64,000 nucleotides of DNA from Neorhizobium galegae (GCF_021391675.1 NZ_CP090095.1:1307501-1371500), one strand, 5' to 3'; positions 32,607 to 40,164 are shown, numbered from the stretch's first letter. Numbers and translations are program-made. The notes: generated by a model not told the origin, from the sequence alone.

Positions 32607-33968
32607 TCATCGCCCCCCCTGCCAGACGATCAGGCCCGGCTGGCGTCTCTCCGCCTCGCCGAGCGGCGGCGTCTGACCGAAACTTTGCAGCAGCACGCGG
32701 GCCTGCGGCAGTTCCAGCCGGGCGCTTCCGGCAAGATAGGGATCGTCGGTGATCACATAGGCCGGCTTGGTATCGGCATGCTCCGCCACCACCTGTCTGA
32801 TGAACGGCCCGGACGGCAGGTTTTCCTTGGTGTAATCGCCGAACATCGGGCCGATGACATTGCCGAGCGCGATATAGACGACAAAGCCGAGCGCCAGCAC
32901 CGCCACCGGAAACAGCAGCCGCGGGATGCTGCGGCTCGTCTCCGCATTGGCGGCCTCGAGCTTCAGGCACAGATAGAGCGGCAGCAGAACCAGGAACGGT
33001 GACAGCCATTTTTCGCTGATGCTGGTGGCGCCGAAACCGAGCCCGATCAGCCCGACGGCGATCAGGCAGATGGCGAGCGTCCGGCCGATCACCCGCGTCC
33101 ATTGGTTCGTCGCCTGCCAGGCATCGATCAGCGGTTGCCGGAAGGCGATCAGGAAAAAGGCGAGCACCGGCAGCCCGCCGGTCAGTATGGCGACGAAAAG
33201 CGTGCCGATACCGGACAGCCGGTCGAGAATGGGGTTGCCCGACGCGTCCTCGCGCATAGCCTTGATCGTCCCGGCCGTCGCTTCGCCCAGGTTTCCGAGC
33301 ACCCAAAGCCCGTGCGGCAGGCAGATCACCGCTGCGACGGCAAGCGCCGGGATCAGCCGCCAGTCGAGAATGCGCTTGCGCAAGCCCGGTTCCGGCAGGA
33401 TGGCGAGGATCGCCGCGACGGGCACGATGACGAAATTATACTTGGCGATCAGCCCGAACCCGACCGCGATGCCGGTGAGCAGGTAGGTCCAAAGGGTTGG
33501 CCGCGTCAGCGTCTGGAGGAAACCGTAGAAGAACAGCGCGACTGCAAACAGCGTGGCGATTGCGTGCGTCAGGTCTCTTTGCGCCATGACGCTGACCGCC
33601 GGCATGGCGATCACGCCGATCATGGCGATGGCGACGAGCCGCCGGTCCTTCAGCAACACCCGGGCCGCCAGCCCATAGACCGCACATGTGAGGAATAGCA
33701 GCAGGTTCTTGACCAGCGCGACTGCAAGGACCGACGGGCCGATCAGGTGGACGACCCCGTATTGCAGCCAGTTGTAGAACGGCGGCTGACGGCCGTACCC
33801 CATCAGCAGGAACTGCGACTGGTAGAGCTGTTCCGCTTCGTCGCTTTCGAGCGCCTCCGAACGCAGCACCCGAAGGATGACCGCGAGCACATAATATGCA
33901 GCGATCAGCCAGAGGATGAGGTCGGGACGGCGGGCAAGCGCGTCACTGATGCGCCGCATCGCCCTCAT
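32607..33968 (-). CDS. GT39/ArnT-like membrane glycosyltransferase, frameshifted near the C terminus
   Basis: A 453-residue membrane protein with about ten hydrophobic segments and the PMT/ArnT-like N terminus (RSEALESDEAEQLYQSQFLL, with acidic residues in the first loop, then YGRQPPFYNWLQYG). It would transfer a sugar from a polyprenyl-phosphate donor in the periplasm. The frame ends at LIVWQGGR because of a run of seven G (32613-32619 on this strand). With six G the frame continues as GDDMLAALGPYLQANGVAAE and ends at 32459, giving about 502 residues with a DSVTFGYAWVEPG end. The start at 33968 has GGGAAG 5 nt upstream. It overlaps the upstream GT2 gene slightly. Confidence 0.82.
   Translation of the reverse strand: MRAMRRISDALARRPDLILWLIAAYYVLAVILRVLRSEALESDEAEQLYQSQFLLMGYGRQPPFYNWLQYGVVHLIGPSVLAVALVKNLLLFLTCAVYGLAARVLLKDRRLVAIAMIGVIAMPAVSVMAQRDLTHAIATLFAVALFFYGFLQTLTRPTLWTYLLTGIAVGFGLIAKYNFVIVPVAAILAILPEPGLRKRILDWRLIPALAVAAVICLPHGLWVLGNLGEATAGTIKAMREDASGNPILDRLSGIGTLFVAILTGGLPVLAFFLIAFRQPLIDAWQATNQWTRVIGRTLAICLIAVGLIGLGFGATSISEKWLSPFLVLLPLYLCLKLEAANAETSRSIPRLLFPVAVLALGFVVYIALGNVIGPMFGDYTKENLPSGPFIRQVVAEHADTKPAYVITDDPYLAGSARLELPQARVLLQSFGQTPPLGEAERRQPGLIVWQGGR
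32613..32619 (-). other. Homopolymeric G7 tract at the frameshift point
   Basis: Seven consecutive G on the coding strand (TGGCAGGGGGGGCGATGAC). Reading with seven G gives a stop three codons later. Removing one G keeps a long, sensible C terminus open to 32459. This could be a slippage-prone phase-variation site, a fixed mutation or a sequencing error. Confidence 0.6.
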
Positions 33969-34962
33969 AGACTTCCCTGACGATGTAGCTGAGCGAGTTG
34001 TCATCGCGGTAATAGGTGCGGGCGATCATTTCCGCGATAATGCCGGTGGTGATCATCTGTACCGCGGACAGGAACAGCATGACGCCGATGAGGAACAGCG
34101 GCCGTGTGCCGATGTCGTTGCCCATGATAAACTTGTCGATGAACAGGTAGAAGAGGATGATCGCAGACAGCGCCCCGAGCCCGAGGCCGAGCGAGCCGAA
34201 GAAATGCCCCGGCCGCGCCTTGAAGCGCATGAAGAACATCACCGACAGCAGATCGAGGATCACCCGGAAGGTGCGGGAAATCCCGTATTTGGAAACGCCG
34301 TGCTGGCGCGCATGGTGGGTCACCGGCATTTCGCCGATCCGCGAGCTCGGCACCACGCCGGCAACCCAGGCCGGAATGAAGCGGTGCATCTCGCCCATCA
34401 GCTTGACCTGCTTGATCACCGACCCGCGATAGATCTTCAAGGAACAGCCATAGTCGTGCAGCCGTACGCCGGTGATGCGGCCGATCAGCCGGTTGGCGAT
34501 GAAGGACGGCACCTTGCGCAGCAGCAGCCCGTCCTGGCGGTTCTTGCGCCAGCCGACCAGCAGATCCAGCTCGCGCCGCTCCAGCTCGGCCACCATGCCG
34601 GGAATGTCCTTCGGGTCGTTCTGCAGGTCGCCGTCAAGCGTGGCGATCAGCCGGCCGTTTGCCTGGTTGATCCCGGCCTGCATCGCGGCGGTCTGGCCGA
34701 AATTGCGCTGCAGCGCGACGATCTTCAGGTCGAGGCCAGGACGGTTCAGCGCTTCGCGGGCATTGGCGATCGTCGCGTCCGTGCTGCCGTCGTCGACGAG
34801 GATGAGTTCCCAGCTCGCCGCGTAGCCGGCCATCGCCGCGCAGATCCGTTCGATCAGCGGGCGCACGCTTTCTTCTTCGTTGAAGAGGGGCACGACGAGG
34901 GACAGTTCGATCGGCTCGGCCGTCTCGATGAGGCCTGTCACCGACTCTGCTGTTGTACGCAC
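33943..34962 (-). CDS. GT2 glycosyltransferase, polyprenyl-phosphate sugar transferase (GtrB/ArnC-like)
   Basis: A 339-residue family 2 glycosyltransferase. The N-terminal catalytic domain has LSLVVPLFNEEESVRPLIER, ILVDDGSTD, and LIATLDGDLQNDP with the DxD-type metal motif. The end carries two membrane helices (GLGLGALSAIILFYLFIDKF; TRPLFLIGVMLFLSAVQMIT). This is the layout of enzymes that put a sugar from a nucleotide donor onto undecaprenyl phosphate. The downstream, overlapping GT39-like gene would use that lipid-linked sugar on the other side of the membrane, so the two form a two-step glycosylation pathway, probably for lipid A, LPS or another glycolipid. It is divergent from a flippase-like gene. 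Confidence 0.9.
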   Translation of the reverse strand: MRTTAESVTGLIETAEPIELSLVVPLFNEEESVRPLIERICAAMAGYAASWELILVDDGSTDATIANAREALNRPGLDLKIVALQRNFGQTAAMQAGINQANGRLIATLDGDLQNDPKDIPGMVAELERRELDLLVGWRKNRQDGLLLRKVPSFIANRLIGRITGVRLHDYGCSLKIYRGSVIKQVKLMGEMHRFIPAWVAGVVPSSRIGEMPVTHHARQHGVSKYGISRTFRVILDLLSVMFFMRFKARPGHFFGSLGLGLGALSAIILFYLFIDKFIMGNDIGTRPLFLIGVMLFLSAVQMITTGIIAEMIARTYYRDDNSLSYIVREVYEGDAAHQ

Positions 34963-35045
34963 CTTGCGTTTCTCCTAAACCACGGGCTTGAAAGGCCCTC
35001 TGATAATGGCCGAAACCCGAAATTTCACATGGGGCACCCTACTAT

Positions 35046-36011
35046 ATGAAGAATTCTCCGGTTGCCAGCCGCCGGGCGTGGATAATTCGCCACGCGATGA
35101 CGCTCGCAACGGTGGCGATCATTCTGGTCTACGCCGCTTTCATCCAGTGGGTCTGGGGCTGGCAGAGCGTCGTGTCGCTGTGGAGCAGCGCCGGCTGGGG
35201 CTCGGCGGCGATAGCGCTGGCGCTGCTGCTCGGCACCTACGTTCTGCGCACCTGGCGTATCTACGACTACTTTCCGGCCGAGACCGGCGGCCGGTTCGGC
35301 ACGCTGCTGAGGCTCGTCCAGGTCCATAACCTCTTGAACATCATGCTGCCCTTCCGCACCGGCGAGGCGAGTTTTCCGCTGCTGATGAAGCGCGAGTTCG
35401 GCCTGGGCGTTGCGCGCAGCACCGCGGCGCTGTTGGTCATGCGGCTCTTCGACCTGCATGCGCTGCTCGCCGCCGCCGGCACGGGGCTGGCGCTGCAGAC
35501 AGGGAAACTCTGGGCCTGGGCGCTCTGGCTCGCCTTCCTCATCCTGCCGGCAATTACCTTCGTGCTGCGCGGCCAGGCCTTCCGTCTTGCGGCCAAGGCC
35601 CTTCCGAACAAAGCGAAAAAACTGCTCGACGAGGTCGAAGCCGGCCTGCCGCTCGATGCGAAAGCCTTCGCCCGCGCCTGGGGCGCGACGCTGATCAACT
35701 GGTTCACCAAGATCGCCGTCCTCGCCTGGGTCCTCGGCCTGCTCGGCGGCCTGTCCGTTGCCGCAAGCTTCGGCGGCGCCCTCGGCGGCGAGCTCTCCTC
35801 CGTCCTACCGGTCCACGCCCCCGCCGGCGTCGGCACCTATCCAGCCGGCATCACCGCCGGCGCCATCGCCTTCGGCGCCGGCACCGCCGGACTGCCCCTG
35901 GCGGAACTCGGCCAGGCGGCCGTCAATACGCATCTCCTGGTGATCGTGTCGTCGCTGGTGGGGACGGCGCTGTCATTGCTGGTGGCGAGGCCGACACGCG
36001 ATCGCCGTTAA
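35046..36011 (+). CDS. Lysylphosphatidylglycerol synthase TM-region family membrane protein
   Basis: A 321-residue multi-helix membrane protein of the PF03706 type (AglD2/MprF N-terminal-like). Segments include TLATVAIILVYAAFIQWVWG, the conserved LNIMLPFRTGEASFPLLMKR (a hallmark N-x-x-LP-R-GE motif) and VLPVHAPAGVGTYPAGITAG near the end. MprF homologues flip lipids, so a role in lipid or lipid-linked sugar translocation is plausible. It starts 83 bp from the divergent GT2/GT39 operon, which suggests one glycolipid system. Its stop overlaps the convergent vapC stop by 4 bp. Confidence 0.85.
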   Translation: MKNSPVASRRAWIIRHAMTLATVAIILVYAAFIQWVWGWQSVVSLWSSAGWGSAAIALALLLGTYVLRTWRIYDYFPAETGGRFGTLLRLVQVHNLLNIMLPFRTGEASFPLLMKREFGLGVARSTAALLVMRLFDLHALLAAAGTGLALQTGKLWAWALWLAFLILPAITFVLRGQAFRLAAKALPNKAKKLLDEVEAGLPLDAKAFARAWGATLINWFTKIAVLAWVLGLLGGLSVAASFGGALGGELSSVLPVHAPAGVGTYPAGITAGAIAFGAGTAGLPLAELGQAAVNTHLLVIVSSLVGTALSLLVARPTRDRR

Positions 36012-36436
36012 GCCAATTCGCCCAGCGATATCGCCACGTCCCGGAATTTCTTGTCGGAGCTTTGCCGCAGCTTCCGGACGAGGCTTTCATCGGCGGTCAC
36101 GAAGCGCAGGTTTTCCTTGAGCGCAAGCGCCAGATAGATGCAGTCATAGGCCGGATGGTCGAGTTCGATCGCCAGTTCGAGGCTGGCGGTCAGAAGCGGC
36201 AGCATTTCCCGCAATTGCAGGTCCGAGCCTTCGATGAGCCGCGCGGCGAAATGCGCCTCGGGGGCGGAAAGCTCTTTTCGTCGTACCTTTTTCCAAAGGA
36301 TGTTGGTGCATTCGACCAGGATCAGATCCGGGGCGACCAGCGCATTGCCGTCGAGCAGGGACAATGCCTCAGTGGTCCCTGTCTCCTGGATCACCCATTT
36401 GATGACGACACTCGCATCGACCACGAAGGTCGTCAC
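36008..36436 (-). CDS. vapC: VapC-type PIN-domain ribonuclease toxin
   Basis: A 142-residue PIN-domain protein. The four acidic active-site residues are visible: Asp7 (VVDASVV), Glu42 (LVECTNILWKK), Asp98 (HPAYDCIYLALA) and Asp116 (FVTADESLVRKL). VapC toxins are magnesium-dependent endoribonucleases, often cutting tRNA. The gene overlaps the antitoxin gene upstream by 4 bp, the usual coupled order, and both ends look complete, so the module is probably active. The 3' end also overlaps the convergent flippase-like gene by 4 bp. Confidence 0.92.
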   Translation of the reverse strand: MTTFVVDASVVIKWVIQETGTTEALSLLDGNALVAPDLILVECTNILWKKVRRKELSAPEAHFAARLIEGSDLQLREMLPLLTASLELAIELDHPAYDCIYLALALKENLRFVTADESLVRKLRQSSDKKFRDVAISLGELA

Positions 36437-36711
36437 CGCTCCTCGCGTCCTTCGCGCATCAGCATTTCGGAAGGCGCGTGATCGCGATTGGCTGTCAGGG
36501 CCCGAAATTCGGATGCCAGGGTCTCAAAGGTCGGCCGGCTGTGATGCGGACCGTCCCAGCCCGTGCCTGCAAGCTCATTGAAAGCCTGGCGTCGGCGTTC
36601 GTTCGTGACCAGATGATGAAGAATCTCCTCCACGGTTGCCGTGGCCGGCAAGCCGGTGATCTGCTTCGCCTCGTTCAAGAGGTCGTCATCGATATTCAAG
36701 GACATGCGCAT
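36433..36711 (-). CDS. vapB: VapB-type antitoxin
   Basis: A 92-residue antitoxin. The N terminus MRMSLNIDDDLLNEAKQITG is a VapB/RHH-like beta-strand and helix, and the rest (TFETLASEFRALTANRDHAP) is the flexible toxin-binding tail. It should neutralise the VapC toxin encoded just downstream (4-bp overlap) and repress its own promoter. GGAGGG precedes the ATG by 6 nt. A CTCCGGAG palindrome right upstream (about 36718-36725) could be part of the operator. It differs in sequence from the decayed VapB at 22.4 kb. Confidence 0.82.
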   Translation of the reverse strand: MRMSLNIDDDLLNEAKQITGLPATATVEEILHHLVTNERRRQAFNELAGTGWDGPHHSRPTFETLASEFRALTANRDHAPSEMLMREGREER

Positions 36712-36759
36712 CAGGAGCCCTCCGGAGACACCAGAATATAGTCCTAAATCATGACAATG

Positions 36760-38262
36760 TCACTGAAACGCCGTCTCGTAAAAGCTTCTCAGCTTGCGCG
36801 AATGCAGCGTCTCGGTCGGCATCGCCGCGAGCTTCTGCACGGCGCGGATGCCGATCTGCAGGTGTTGGCTGACCTGGGTGCGGTAGAAGGCGGTCGCCAT
36901 GCCGGGCAGTTTCAGTTCGCCGTGCAAGGGCCGATCGGAGACGCAGAGCAGCGTCCCATAGGGCACGCGGAAGCGGAAGCCGTTGGCGGCAATCGTCGCC
37001 GATTCCATGTCGAGGGCGATTGCCCTTGACTGGGAGAGCCGCTTCACAGGCCCGCGCTGGTCGCGCAGTTCCCAGTTGCGGTTGTCGATCGTCGCGACCG
37101 TGCCGGTGCGCATGATCCGCTTCAGCTCGAAGCCCTGGTAGCCGGTGACCTCCTCGACGGCGCTTTCGAGTGCCTGCTGCACTTCGGCAAGCGCCGGGAT
37201 CGGGATCCACACCGGCAGGTCGTCGTCGAGCACGTGGTCCTCGCGCACATAGGCATGCGCCAGCACATAGTCACCCAGGCGCTGGCTGTTGCGCAGGCCA
37301 GCGCAATGGCCGACCATCAGCCAGGCATGCGGTCGCAGTACGGCGATATGGTCGGTGATCGTCTTGGCGTTCGAAGGCCCGACGCCGATATTGACGAGCG
37401 TAATGCCCGCGTGCCCCTTCTTCTTCAGGTGATAGGCAGGCATCTGCGGCAGGCGGACAACCGCATCGGTTTCCGGCCTGTCGCAGCCGGCAAGCGTGAC
37501 GATATTGCCGGGCTCCACGAAGGCCGTGTAACCGTCGCCGCCCTTTGCCATCATCTCACGGGCCCAGGCCGCGAATTCGTCGATGTAGAACTGGTAGTTG
37601 GTGAACAGCACGAAATTCTGGAAATGATCGGCGCTGGTCGCCGTATAGTGGCTGAGGCGGGCCAGCGAATAGTCGATGCGCTGGGCGGTGAACGGCGCAA
37701 GCGGCGCCGGCTCTCCGGGCACCTGGTCGTATTCGCCGTTGGCGATCAGGTCGTCGGTGTTGTTGAGATCCGGCGTGTCGAACAGGTCTCGCAATGAGAT
37801 GTCGGCGAGCGAACTGGTCGCCGATGCTTCCACATGCGCGCCTTCGCTGAAGGCGAAATGCAGCGGGATCGGCGTCGTCGATTCCGAAATCGTCACCGGA
37901 ACGCTGTGGTTGCGCATCAAGAGGCCGAGCTGCTCTTTCAGGTAATGCCGGAACAGCTTCGGTCGGGTGATCGTCGTGGTATAGACGCCGGGCGACGAGA
38001 CGTGGCCGTAGGAGAGGCGCGAGTCGGCGTGGCCGAAGGATGTCGTCTCGATGCTGACCTGGGGATAGCAGGCACGGTAGCGGCCGGTCACGGCAGCACC
38101 ATCGGCAAGCGCCCCGAACGCGTCGATCAGGAATTTCGTATTGCGTTCGTAGAGTTCGGTCAGGGCATCGACCGCCTCGACCGGATTGTCGAAGGCGCGC
38201 GGCTCTACCGGGCTCGGGCTGATGAAGGAAAGCGGGGTCAAGGAAAAGATTCGTGTGTTCAT
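36760..38262 (-). CDS. amn: AMP nucleosidase
   Basis: A 500-residue enzyme that splits AMP into adenine and ribose 5-phosphate in purine turnover. The N-terminal regulatory domain (about 1-170) binds phosphate or ATP and includes AFDNPVEAVDALTELYERNT and DSRLSYGHVSSPGVYTTTIT. The C-terminal nucleoside-phosphorylase-like domain has LVNIGVGPSNAKTITDHIAV, MVGHCAGLRNSQRLGDYVLA and IALDMESATIAANGFRFRVP with the ribose-binding ME motif. Length (about 484-500) fits bacterial Amn. It lies behind vapBC in the same direction but is separated from it. Confidence 0.95.
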   Translation of the reverse strand: MNTRIFSLTPLSFISPSPVEPRAFDNPVEAVDALTELYERNTKFLIDAFGALADGAAVTGRYRACYPQVSIETTSFGHADSRLSYGHVSSPGVYTTTITRPKLFRHYLKEQLGLLMRNHSVPVTISESTTPIPLHFAFSEGAHVEASATSSLADISLRDLFDTPDLNNTDDLIANGEYDQVPGEPAPLAPFTAQRIDYSLARLSHYTATSADHFQNFVLFTNYQFYIDEFAAWAREMMAKGGDGYTAFVEPGNIVTLAGCDRPETDAVVRLPQMPAYHLKKKGHAGITLVNIGVGPSNAKTITDHIAVLRPHAWLMVGHCAGLRNSQRLGDYVLAHAYVREDHVLDDDLPVWIPIPALAEVQQALESAVEEVTGYQGFELKRIMRTGTVATIDNRNWELRDQRGPVKRLSQSRAIALDMESATIAANGFRFRVPYGTLLCVSDRPLHGELKLPGMATAFYRTQVSQHLQIGIRAVQKLAAMPTETLHSRKLRSFYETAFQ

Positions 38263-38337
38263 GCGCTATTATAGAGGGAACTCATTAACAATCAAACGAC
38301 GTTGAAAGGCTCCCGCCGATTGAATACCTGAACTTTT

Positions 38338-38508
38338 TCAAAGCGCCGCGACGCAGTTCGGCGTGGCGGGATGATAACAGGGCACCACGGTGCCAAGATG
38401 CACGCGCAGATCGTTGCGCGCCGGAACGGCGACGAGCGCGGCAAAGGCGAATGCGAAAATGGTCATGATCAGCGTTACGATTGTCAGGCGGCGTGCAAGG
38501 ATGGTCAT
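38338..38508 (-). CDS. Small secreted or membrane-anchored protein (56 aa)
   Basis: A 56-residue protein: an N-terminal hydrophobic segment RLTIVTLIMTIFAFAFAALV, then a short tail VPARNDLRVHLGTVVPCYHP ending NCVAAL with two cysteines. The ATG at 38508 has GGAGAG 6 nt upstream, a much better signal than the in-frame ATG 210 bp earlier. The two-cysteine tail would be exposed to the periplasm. The function is unknown. It lies downstream of the GDYYxG family genes and on the same strand, after a terminator. Confidence 0.6.
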   Translation of the reverse strand: MTILARRLTIVTLIMTIFAFAFAALVAVPARNDLRVHLGTVVPCYHPATPNCVAAL

Positions 38509-38704
38509 GGTTCTCTCCCCAAAGCCAATGACGGCAGAATAAAGGCGCGGGGCTGAATGCGTCCTGAGAGAGAGTTTCATCCAGCGTTCAGAATGGTTAA
38601 CGCCAGAAGGGACAGGAAGGCGCGACGAATCGTCTATGTCTCCGTCGCTGGCTTCATCCGTTCGCAGGAGGCGTCGGCACACCCCGCAGAGCACTGCGTT
38701 CATG

Positions 38705-38730
38705 AAAAAGCCGGCCACGAGGGCCGGCTT
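38705..38730 (-). terminator. Intrinsic terminator after the distal GDYYxG gene
   Basis: On the minus strand, AAGCCGGCC-5-GGCCGGCTT followed by TTTC. The stem has 9 bp. It lies 79 bp beyond the stop of the gene at 38809-39105. Confidence 0.75.
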
Positions 38731-38808
38731 GAAATTGGTCTGTCGGTGGAGAGGTCATCCCGCGCATCGGTGCGACCTGCGCGAGATGCGGTATCTTGAA
38801 GCAACTGC

Positions 38809-39105
38809 TTAGTTATGCGGACGCAACGTACCGTCGTAATAATCGCCTTCGTCCTGTCCACCATCGAGATCGGCGTTGCCGCTCGCGTTGTTGTTGTACA
38901 TGTAGCCGGCGCTCGGATAGATGCTGCCGGTGGACATGGTGTCCACGCCCTGACCGCGATCCTGACCGCGATCCTGCTGGATGGTCGGCGGCGAGTGAGG
39001 CAGGCCGTCCGGGTCCGAATAGACCGCGTTTTGTGCGGCGGCGGCACCCGCGAAACCAGCCGAAATGATAAGAGCGGCAATACCGGAAGTGAGATAGGCT
39101 TTCAT
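38809..39105 (-). CDS. Small secreted GDYYxG-family protein, distal member (98 aa)
   Basis: A 98-residue protein with a signal peptide (MKAYLTSGIAALIISAGFAG, cleavage after AAAAQ or nearby), an Asp/Gln/Gly-rich middle (QQDRGQDRGQGVD), the MSTGSIYPS segment, and the end EGDYYDGTLRPHN. The TGSI and C-terminal GDYYDG-x3-RPx match the six tandem genes at 39.5-41.4 kb, but the N-terminal GDYY motif is missing (NAVYSDPDG). Its 3' flank also carries a piece of the array spacer (CGGTATCTTGAA at 38790). So it is a diverged seventh member. GGAC precedes the ATG. The function is unknown. Confidence 0.75.
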   Translation of the reverse strand: MKAYLTSGIAALIISAGFAGAAAAQNAVYSDPDGLPHSPPTIQQDRGQDRGQGVDTMSTGSIYPSAGYMYNNNASGNADLDGGQDEGDYYDGTLRPHN

Positions 39106-39212
39106 TTTCCTGTCCTTTCCATCTGTTCTTATGGTGCGAAGCGATAGGTTCATCGCTCCGTCCGAGGTACAAATTCCTGGAAGGGAGGATCGTTCCAATA
39201 GAAATGGAGTGG

Positions 39213-39236
39213 AGCCGCCAACTAGCGGTTTTTTTT
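39213..39236 (+). terminator. Orphan terminator-like hairpin on the plus strand
   Basis: AGCCGC-CAACTA-GCGGTT followed by a run of T (39229-39236). A second hairpin, AGCGAT-6-ATCGCT, lies upstream at 39140-39157. No plus-strand gene precedes it. It may end a short RNA antisense to the leader of the 38809-39105 gene. Confidence 0.4.
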
Positions 39237-39323
39237 GAGCGGCAAAAAAGCCTGCAATATTGCGGGAAACCGGCGGCGCAGTGCCAAATGCAGGAAATCT
39301 CACGAAGAAGAGCATCAACGTGA

Positions 39324-39352
39324 TTGATTCGTGGAAAAGCTTCACTTAATCT
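39324..39352 (+). promoter_or_regulatory. Candidate promoter of the plus-strand small RNA
   Basis: TTGATT at 39324-39329 and TAATCT at 39347-39352 with a 17-bp spacer. Predicted start near 39359. It matches consensus only partly, but the spacing is ideal. Confidence 0.3.
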
Positions 39353-39358
39353 TGAACT

Positions 39359-39482
39359 CGATGGCGGGTTTCAGAGTCCGGCCATCACGCACCGGAAAGA
39401 CGATTGCGACCCGTCTTTCCAATCGGTGTCTTGAATGAACTGCGAATACCAGCCGCTCGCGCGGCTGGTATTTCATTTTTCC
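39359..39482 (+). ncRNA. Candidate small RNA complementary to the array spacers
   Basis: A predicted transcript of about 120 nt on the strand opposite the GDYYxG genes. Stem-loop 1 is GGAAAGACG-9-CGTCTTTCC (39394-39420). Then comes a single-stranded piece CGGTGTCTTGAATGAACTGC (39424-39443 region), and a terminator ATACCAGCCG-6-CGGCTGGTAT followed by TTCATTTTT (39446-39480). The middle piece matches the plus-strand sequence of the array spacers (CGGTATCTTGAATGAGCTGC), so as RNA it can pair with the spacer of the array mRNA: about 15 continuous pairs with one G-U, then 5 more after one mismatch. This is prediction only. Confidence 0.4.
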
Positions 39483-39556
39483 GTATACTTGCTGTCTGTT
39501 TGATCCCGCACCGGGCAAGGCTCTGTGCGGCTATCGATGGCGAACGACCTTCAGGG

Positions 39557-39811
39557 TTAGTTCGGGCGGTTGACGCCGCTGTAGTAGTCGCCGCTGTCCA
39601 GATCGGAAGCACGGTTATCGCGGCCGCCGCCATTGTTGAACGGAAGCTTGCCGTCCTGACGATCGATGCTGCCGGTGTTCAGGCGATCGATGGATGTGGC
39701 AGGCCCAGTCTTCTGGGCGCCCTGGTAATAGTCGCCTTCAGCAAGTGCTGCACCGGCGAACGAAACCGAAGCGATCAGGGCTGCGGCGATAGCGGAAGTG
39801 ATCTTTGTCAT
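39557..39811 (-). CDS. Small secreted GDYYxG-family protein, unit 1 (84 aa)
   Basis: An 84-residue preprotein and the last gene of the tandem array. The signal peptide MTKITSAIAAALIASVSFAG ends at AALA. The mature chain begins EGDYYQGAQK, has RLNTGSIDRQDG in the middle, an Asn/Gly-rich stretch (FNNGGGRDN), and ends DSGDYYSGVNRPN. It carries both copies of the GDYYxG motif and the TGSI motif. GAAAGG lies about 9 nt before the ATG. It is the most diverged of the six tandem copies in its middle part. The function is unknown; it is likely periplasmic or exported. Confidence 0.85.
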   Translation of the reverse strand: MTKITSAIAAALIASVSFAGAALAEGDYYQGAQKTGPATSIDRLNTGSIDRQDGKLPFNNGGGRDNRASDLDSGDYYSGVNRPN

Positions 39812-39897
39812 TGTCTTATGCCTTTCAGAGTTGCCCGCGGCAGTGAGTTTGCGACCCGGCCTGCGGACATATGTTCGGTATCTTGAATAGGAGACGG

Positions 39898-40164
39898 TTA
39901 GTTCGGACGAACTGCGCCGTCGTAATAGTCGCCACGGTCCAGGGTGACCGTGCCGTCGAACGACTGGTTCGACTGGGCGGAACCGTTGGCACGAGCGATC
40001 GAACCGGTATAGCCGAAGCTGTCGACGCGAGCGCCATGGACGGACTGAGCCTGCTGGGTGGGCTGTGCGCCTTCGTAATAGTCGCCTTCGTCGGCGAGAG
40101 CGGCGGTGGCGAAGGAAGCCGAAGCGATGAAGGCTGCGGCGATAGCGGAAGTGATCCTGGTCAT
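39898..40164 (-). CDS. Small secreted GDYYxG-family protein, unit 2, type A (88 aa)
   Basis: An 88-residue preprotein. Signal peptide MTRITSAIAAAFIASASFAT to AALA, mature start DEGDYYEGAQ, middle FGYTGSIARANG and SNQSFDGTVTLDRG, end RGDYYDGAVRPN. It pairs with unit 5 (40858-41127) as type A because both carry YTGS(I/V) and NQSFDGTVTL before the final motif. Strong ribosome-binding site (GAAAGGAC). It is separated by 86 bp from unit 1 and 87 bp from unit 3. The function is unknown. Confidence 0.85.
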   Translation of the reverse strand: MTRITSAIAAAFIASASFATAALADEGDYYEGAQPTQQAQSVHGARVDSFGYTGSIARANGSAQSNQSFDGTVTLDRGDYYDGAVRPN

